This document shows positions 7,178 to 10,743 of a stretch of 10,743 bases of DNA, piece after piece. A program made the translations under genes and the position numbers. The notes under the pieces are model-generated. The model worked only from the letters and a program-made list of their open reading frames with translations, ran no database searches and had not been told where the DNA came from. This DNA comes from an uncultured Oscillospiraceae bacterium. Its GTDB lineage: Bacteria; Bacillota; Clostridia; Oscillospirales; Oscillospiraceae. Every line of letters starts with the position of its first letter. Within the stretch, counting starts at the first letter, position 1. The stretch spans positions 1 to 10,743 of the forward strand of contig CAJOOV010000173.1 in assembly GCA_905236265.1 (NCBI GenBank), given 5' to 3'.

Positions 7178-8285
7178 AGCGTTCAGCGTCCTCTGCGTGG
7201 CGCCGGCGGTACTCCTGAGGGGCGCAGTCAAAGGCGCTGCGGAAGGTTCGGGAGAAGTGATCCGCAGAGTGGTAGCCAACAATCTCAGCAATTTTGCCCA
7301 CAGGCAGTTCCGTGCGCAGCAGGTATTCTGCCGCCCGTGTCATACGGATCTGCTTGAGCAGATTGGTAAAGCTGACGCCGGTGTTCTGCTTAATGAGGGT
7401 ACACAGGTGGGGCTTGCTGTAATGGAACTCCTCTGCCAGCTGTGCAAGGGTGAGATCACGATAGTGGTAGCGGATATATTGCAGCACCAGATAAAAGTTG
7501 GAGCTCATCTGGTAGTGGTAATACCGGGGCGAGGTATCTGCCGTGCGCAGGAATGCGGCAAAGAGCAGGTTGACATAGCTGATGCAGCAGCTATTGGAAT
7601 AGCTGTCTGATTTATAGCATTCCAGCATGGCGTTTTGTGCCATCATTCGTACCTCCAGAAGCCGGTCGGACTGGAAAATCAGATAGTTCGGCTCCCGGTC
7701 GCCCTGCAGGATGGTACGAAAGAACAATGCAAGGGCATCCTCCCGGCTGAGCAGGGAGAAGAACGTGGTTTCAAAGGTGCTGCGGCGCAGCATGAAACAG
7801 TACACGGTGCTCTCACCCGTGATTTCAATGTCATGATTGGAGTCCGGGGCAATAAAGCAGAGGGTGCCTGCCTCCAGCTCCTGCACCTCGTCCTCAAAGT
7901 GCAGTCTGCATCTTCCCTCCACCACGCAGTCCACCTCCACATAGTCATGGCGGTGGAGGTAGGGGCGGGTATAGCGCGGGTGCCGGATGACAAACACATC
8001 CCGCATGGCGGGAATGACGCTGCCCTCGTAGACACATTCTGACAGAGAAGTGCTCACACCCGGCGTAATGGAAAAGCTGATCTCATCCACCAGCGCTTCA
8101 AATTGGGCGTTGCCGTCGTTGCTGACCAGCTGAAAGGGGCGCATACGTTGAATCGGCTTCTCGCTCAGCTTACCCTGTACATACATGGCGTGAATCACTT
8201 CGGGAAACTGAAGACCCGCTCCATGCTCCCGATAATAGCTTCGCAGCTCGGACTGCAGTATACCGAAGGTTGTGTAGTAAGGCAC
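7155..8285 (-). CDS. AraC-family transcriptional regulator with N-terminal cupin sensor domain
   Basis: A 376-residue DNA-binding protein, probably the sugar-responsive activator of this locus. Seen: a cupin-type ligand domain (about 97-165) with HRHDYVEVDCVVEG and an EAGTLCFIAPDSNHDIE strand pair. The C-terminal AraC/XylS domain (about 265-362) has a first helix-turn-helix around TLAQLAEEFHYSKPHL (279-294) and a second around KIAEIVGYHSADHFSRTF (331-348), closed by the usual APQEYRRR. The first 90 residues are an N-terminal extension that I do not recognise. It starts at a GTG, preceded on its own strand by a strong AAGGAGG (8293-8299) spaced 7 bases. It is divergent from the second GH78 gene and converges with the first. 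The inducer is unknown; rhamnose or a rhamnosyl oligosaccharide is an inference from context. Confidence 0.94.
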   Translation of the reverse strand: MPYYTTFGILQSELRSYYREHGAGLQFPEVIHAMYVQGKLSEKPIQRMRPFQLVSNDGNAQFEALVDEISFSITPGVSTSLSECVYEGSVIPAMRDVFVIRHPRYTRPYLHRHDYVEVDCVVEGRCRLHFEDEVQELEAGTLCFIAPDSNHDIEITGESTVYCFMLRRSTFETTFFSLLSREDALALFFRTILQGDREPNYLIFQSDRLLEVRMMAQNAMLECYKSDSYSNSCCISYVNLLFAAFLRTADTSPRYYHYQMSSNFYLVLQYIRYHYRDLTLAQLAEEFHYSKPHLCTLIKQNTGVSFTNLLKQIRMTRAAEYLLRTELPVGKIAEIVGYHSADHFSRTFRSAFDCAPQEYRRRHAEDAERFIPFEMK

Positions 8286-8292
8286 AAAGACA

Positions 8293-8299
8293 CCTCCTT
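8293..8299 (-). promoter_or_regulatory. Ribosome binding site for the GTG-started AraC regulator
   Basis: On the minus strand AAGGAGG sits 7 bases before the GTG at 8285-8283. This near-perfect anti-16S match is the reason for accepting the non-ATG start. The site overlaps the left arm of the promoter dyad by two bases. Confidence 0.85.
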
Positions 8300-8335
8300 G
8301 CTATGATAAAACTTTAGTAAATCTCATTATAGCAA
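8298..8335. promoter_or_regulatory. Near-perfect dyad in the divergent control region, made of two facing extended -10 elements
   Basis: The arms TTGCTATGAT (8298-8307) and ATTATAGCAA (8326-8335) are inverted copies matching at 9 of 10 positions, centred at 8316.5. A smaller palindrome, TTTAGTAAA (8313-8321), is almost concentric. Each arm contains TGCTATRAT read inward. The right arm is the regulator's -10. The left arm could be a -10 for the rightward GH78 gene, though no good -35 precedes it (AAGGCA at 8279-8284). The dyad could equally be an operator, for example for autoregulation. Confidence 0.45.
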
Positions 8336-8354
8336 AAAACGCAAAACAATACAA
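8326..8354 (-). promoter_or_regulatory. Predicted sigma-A promoter of the araC-type gene, with extended -10
   Basis: On the minus strand the sequence TGCTATAAT (8334-8326) is a perfect extended -10. A weak -35 candidate TTGTAT (8354-8349) lies 17 bases upstream. The start of transcription would fall near 8318, giving a leader of about 30 bases that carries the AAGGAGG site. The consensus -10 is seen directly; its use is inferred. Confidence 0.7.
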
Positions 8355-8374
8355 GAAGGGAATGATTCAATCTC

Positions 8375-10743
8375 ATGAGGATTACTCAAATCAAACTCAA
8401 CGGCGTGGGGGAGCCAATGGGCTTTCACATGGACAATGTCAGCGTGTCCTTTCAGGTGGAGGAGACCGGCAGCAAACGGTTCAAAAACGCCGGTATCCGG
8501 ATTTCATGCGCAGACGCTCCCCAAATCGTCCTCGCACACCGGGAGGGAGAGACCCTGGACTTTACCGGGGAGCACTTCTCCCTGCCCTTGTCACCCCGTA
8601 CCCGTTATGTGGTTCATATTTCCGTGGAAGGGGACGCCGGAGACAGCGCCAGCGCCGAGAGCTGGTTTGAAACCGGCAAGCGGGACGAGCCATGGCAAGC
8701 GGATTGGATTACTCCCGAAGCAGGGGATGCGTGCCATCCCTATCTGAAGAAAACCGTGACGGTGCGTTCCGGGCTGGTGAAGGCAAGGCTGTACGCCACC
8801 GGTGTGGGTATGTTTGAAGCCTATATCAACGGCGAAAAGCTGGGTGAAGAGTATCTCAAGCCTGGCGTGACCAACTATGAGCGGCGGATTCAGGTAATTA
8901 CCTTCCCGGTGGAGCACCTGAACGAGGGTGAAAATGAGCTGGGATTCCTGCTGGGCAACGGCTGGTACATGGGCACCTTCGGTCTGGAGAATACAGATCA
9001 TAACTACGGCGAGCGCATGGCGGTGATCGGCGAGCTGCACTTGACGTATGAGGACGGCACCACCGAGGTGGTCTGTACAGACGGCAGCTTTGTCTACCGG
9101 GCGTCAGAGATGATCCAGTCCGGCATCTATTTTGGTGAGACCATAGACCGCACCGCAGCAGACGCAGGCTGGAAGAGCGTGGAGGTTCTGGCTGACCCCG
9201 CCGCTGAACCGGGTACAAAGAATCTGGTCAAAGAGCATCTGCAGGATCGCCTCAGCCTGCCTGTGGTGGTCAAGGAGACCCTGTCGGTAAAGGAGATCAT
9301 CCACACCCCCGCCGGGGAGACCGTGCTGGACTTCGGCCAGAACTTTGCCGGTTTCCCGGAGTTTGACGCAGATGTTCCGGCAGGCACCAAAATCGTGCTG
9401 GACTTCGGTGAAATCCTCCAGCAGGGCAATTTCTACCGCGGCAACTACCGGGAGGCCAACTCCCAGCTGGTCTATGTCTCCGACGGTTGCAGGGAGACCG
9501 TGCGCCCCCACTTCACCTTCTTCGGCTTCCGCTATGTGAGAGTGACAGGCTGGGTCGGTGAACTCACGAAAGAGATGTTCCGGGGCTGTGTGCTTTACTC
9601 GGATATGGATCGTGCAGGGTACATCCATACCGGCAATGCGAAAATCGACCGGCTGTATGAAAACACTGTTTGGGGGCTGAAATCCAACTTTCTGGATATG
9701 CCCACCGACTGCCCCCAGCGCAATGAGCGTCTGGGCTGGACGGGTGACGCACAGATTTTTGCCCCCACTGCCAGCTACCACATGGATACCAAGGCGTTCT
9801 TCCATAAATTTGAGCAGGATCTGATGGATGAGCAGGCCTTCCTGAACGGCGCTGTTCCCAACTATGTGCCTAACATCGGGCACAAGGCGGATGCCACCAG
9901 CGCATGGGGCGACATCGCCACCTTCCTGCCTATGACCCTTTGGAAATACTACGGCGACCGGGAGGAGCTGGCGTTTGCCTATCCCATGATGAAGGGCTGG
10001 GTGGACTACATGGATCGTCTGGATACCCAGCGGAGGTACACCTTCCAGCCGGGGTTCCAGTTCGGCGACTGGCTGGGGCTGGACGGCGTCAGCGAGACCA
10101 GCTTCAAAGGCGGCACTGACGACGACTATCTGGGCGCAGTTTACTACTATCAGTCCGCCAGACTCACCGCTGAGGCGGCAGAGATTCTGGGCAAGGCGGA
10201 GGATGCGGCTCACTACAGGGAGCTGACCGGGCAGATCAAAAAGGCCATTCTCAACGAATATTTCACCCCCAACGGCCGCTTCGCCATGGATACGCAGGCA
10301 TCCTATGTGGTAGCGTTGAAGTTTGGTCTCTGGATTGACCGAAAGCGGCTGATTGCCCAGTTTCAGGAGCGGCTGAAAAAGGACGGTTACAACATCCGCT
10401 GCGGCTTTGTGGGTGCGCCCATGCTCTGTACTGTGCTGGGTGAGTGCGGACTCTATGACCTGGCCTATGACTTCCTGCTCAAGGAGAGCTTCCCTAGCTG
10501 GCTCTACTGTGTCAATCTGGGCGCTACCACCGTGTGGGAGCGCTGGAACTCCGTCGGAGCGGACGGCACCATTTCCGATACGGGCATGAACTCCCTGAAC
10601 CATTATTCCTATGGCTCCGTGATGGAGTTCGTTTACGGCTATGCCGCAGGCATCCGTCCGGCGGAGCCGGGATTCAAGCGGGCGATTATCGCACCCCATC
10701 CGGATTACCGCCTGCCCCATCTGGAGTGTGCCTTCCGGTCTGC
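8375..10743 (+). CDS. Canonical GH78 family alpha-L-rhamnosidase, 3'-truncated by the window
   Basis: This frame is open for 789 full codons and runs off the right edge. I translated it throughout and found no stop. The enzyme should release terminal alpha-L-rhamnose from oligosaccharides or glycosides. Seen: an N-terminal Ig-like domain (about 1-105, opening MRITQIKLNG), the rhamnosidase N domain (about 122-290, with ATGVGMFEAYINGEKLG and LGNGWYMGTFG), a concanavalin-like domain (about 310-410, VLDFGQNFAG) and the (alpha/alpha)6 barrel (about 430-760). The full active-site motif DCPQRNERLGWTGD is present (Asp445, Glu451, Asp458), and Glu722 in TTVWERW is the likely general base. The C-terminal beta domain has just begun. 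No signal peptide is visible. No earlier start is possible, because TGA at 8363-8365 closes the frame. The only Shine-Dalgarno-like motif (GAAGGG, 8355-8360) is 14 bases away, unusually far, which hints at weak or regulated translation, or at an internal start (ATG 8417). Confidence 0.95.
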   Translation, partial: MRITQIKLNGVGEPMGFHMDNVSVSFQVEETGSKRFKNAGIRISCADAPQIVLAHREGETLDFTGEHFSLPLSPRTRYVVHISVEGDAGDSASAESWFETGKRDEPWQADWITPEAGDACHPYLKKTVTVRSGLVKARLYATGVGMFEAYINGEKLGEEYLKPGVTNYERRIQVITFPVEHLNEGENELGFLLGNGWYMGTFGLENTDHNYGERMAVIGELHLTYEDGTTEVVCTDGSFVYRASEMIQSGIYFGETIDRTAADAGWKSVEVLADPAAEPGTKNLVKEHLQDRLSLPVVVKETLSVKEIIHTPAGETVLDFGQNFAGFPEFDADVPAGTKIVLDFGEILQQGNFYRGNYREANSQLVYVSDGCRETVRPHFTFFGFRYVRVTGWVGELTKEMFRGCVLYSDMDRAGYIHTGNAKIDRLYENTVWGLKSNFLDMPTDCPQRNERLGWTGDAQIFAPTASYHMDTKAFFHKFEQDLMDEQAFLNGAVPNYVPNIGHKADATSAWGDIATFLPMTLWKYYGDREELAFAYPMMKGWVDYMDRLDTQRRYTFQPGFQFGDWLGLDGVSETSFKGGTDDDYLGAVYYYQSARLTAEAAEILGKAEDAAHYRELTGQIKKAILNEYFTPNGRFAMDTQASYVVALKFGLWIDRKRLIAQFQERLKKDGYNIRCGFVGAPMLCTVLGECGLYDLAYDFLLKESFPSWLYCVNLGATTVWERWNSVGADGTISDTGMNSLNHYSYGSVMEFVYGYAAGIRPAEPGFKRAIIAPHPDYRLPHLECAFRS

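Noticed and set aside
8331..8350. Possible catabolite-control (cre) site around AAAAAACGCAAAACA
   Set aside because: It has a central CG flanked by A-runs, but the TG half and the spacing of the CA half do not match the cre consensus.
8362..8670. Short + strand ORF starting at the ATG at 8362
   Set aside because: It is in a different frame from the rhamnosidase that starts 13 bases later, has an Arg-rich low-complexity translation and nothing recognisable.
9104..10720. A 538-codon open frame on the minus strand opposite the second rhamnosidase
   Set aside because: It is a shadow of the canonical GH78 coding sequence on the + strand, which has all catalytic motifs. The minus-strand product shows no domain, and I see no ribosome binding site.
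1..10743. Search for tRNA/rRNA genes, CRISPR repeats, insertion sequences, prophage or toxin-antitoxin genes
   Set aside because: No direct repeat arrays, transposase motifs, tRNA-like cloverleafs or short toxin-antitoxin pairs were seen by eye. Apart from intergenic gaps of roughly 130 bases or less, coding sequence fills the window.

Overview
The window is a piece of a carbohydrate-utilisation locus, most likely from an anaerobic gut Firmicute (Clostridia, perhaps an Oscillospirales genus of the Faecalibacterium/Gemmiger/Subdoligranulum kind). This placement is inference. It rests on GC-rich coding DNA with strong G/C bias at third codon positions, AT-rich intergenic DNA, AGGAGG-type ribosome binding sites, a GTG-started AraC regulator, and the mix of a GPH-type sugar symporter with several glycoside hydrolases that lack signal peptides. 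No 16S rRNA or other taxonomic marker is present.

Layout, left to right. Bases 2-1429 (+) hold the C-terminal two-thirds or less of a GH2 beta-glycosidase whose start lies outside the window. Bases 1562-2998 (+) encode a GPH-family sugar:cation symporter. A strong intercistronic hairpin follows at 3009-3041. Bases 3069-4886 (+) encode a GH43-type enzyme with C-terminal F5/8-type C and FN3-like domains. Bases 4904-7177 (+) encode a divergent GH78 alpha-L-rhamnosidase. Bases 7155-8285 (-) encode an AraC-family regulator that converges on, and overlaps by 23 bp, the end of the first rhamnosidase gene. A short AT-rich control region (8286-8374) separates it from a second, canonical GH78 rhamnosidase that starts at 8375 (+) and is still open at the right edge.

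How it works together (inference). The symporter would import a plant-derived oligosaccharide or glycoside, and the cytoplasmic enzymes would trim it from the non-reducing end. Rhamnose would be removed by two GH78 enzymes, beta-linked hexose or hexuronic acid by GH2, and arabinose, xylose or galactose by the GH43 enzyme. The mix fits side chains of rhamnogalacturonan I or type II arabinogalactan (rhamnose-capped), or a rhamnosylated plant glycoside. The AraC protein is the probable local sensor-activator. No rhamnose catabolic genes are seen here.

The locus is mostly recognisable. The points that deserve a second look are the first rhamnosidase, which lacks one of the conserved GH78 acidic residues; the symmetric pair of facing extended -10 elements in the araC/GH78 control region; and the terminator-less convergent overlap between the operon and its regulator. 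I do not see a clearly undescribed system.
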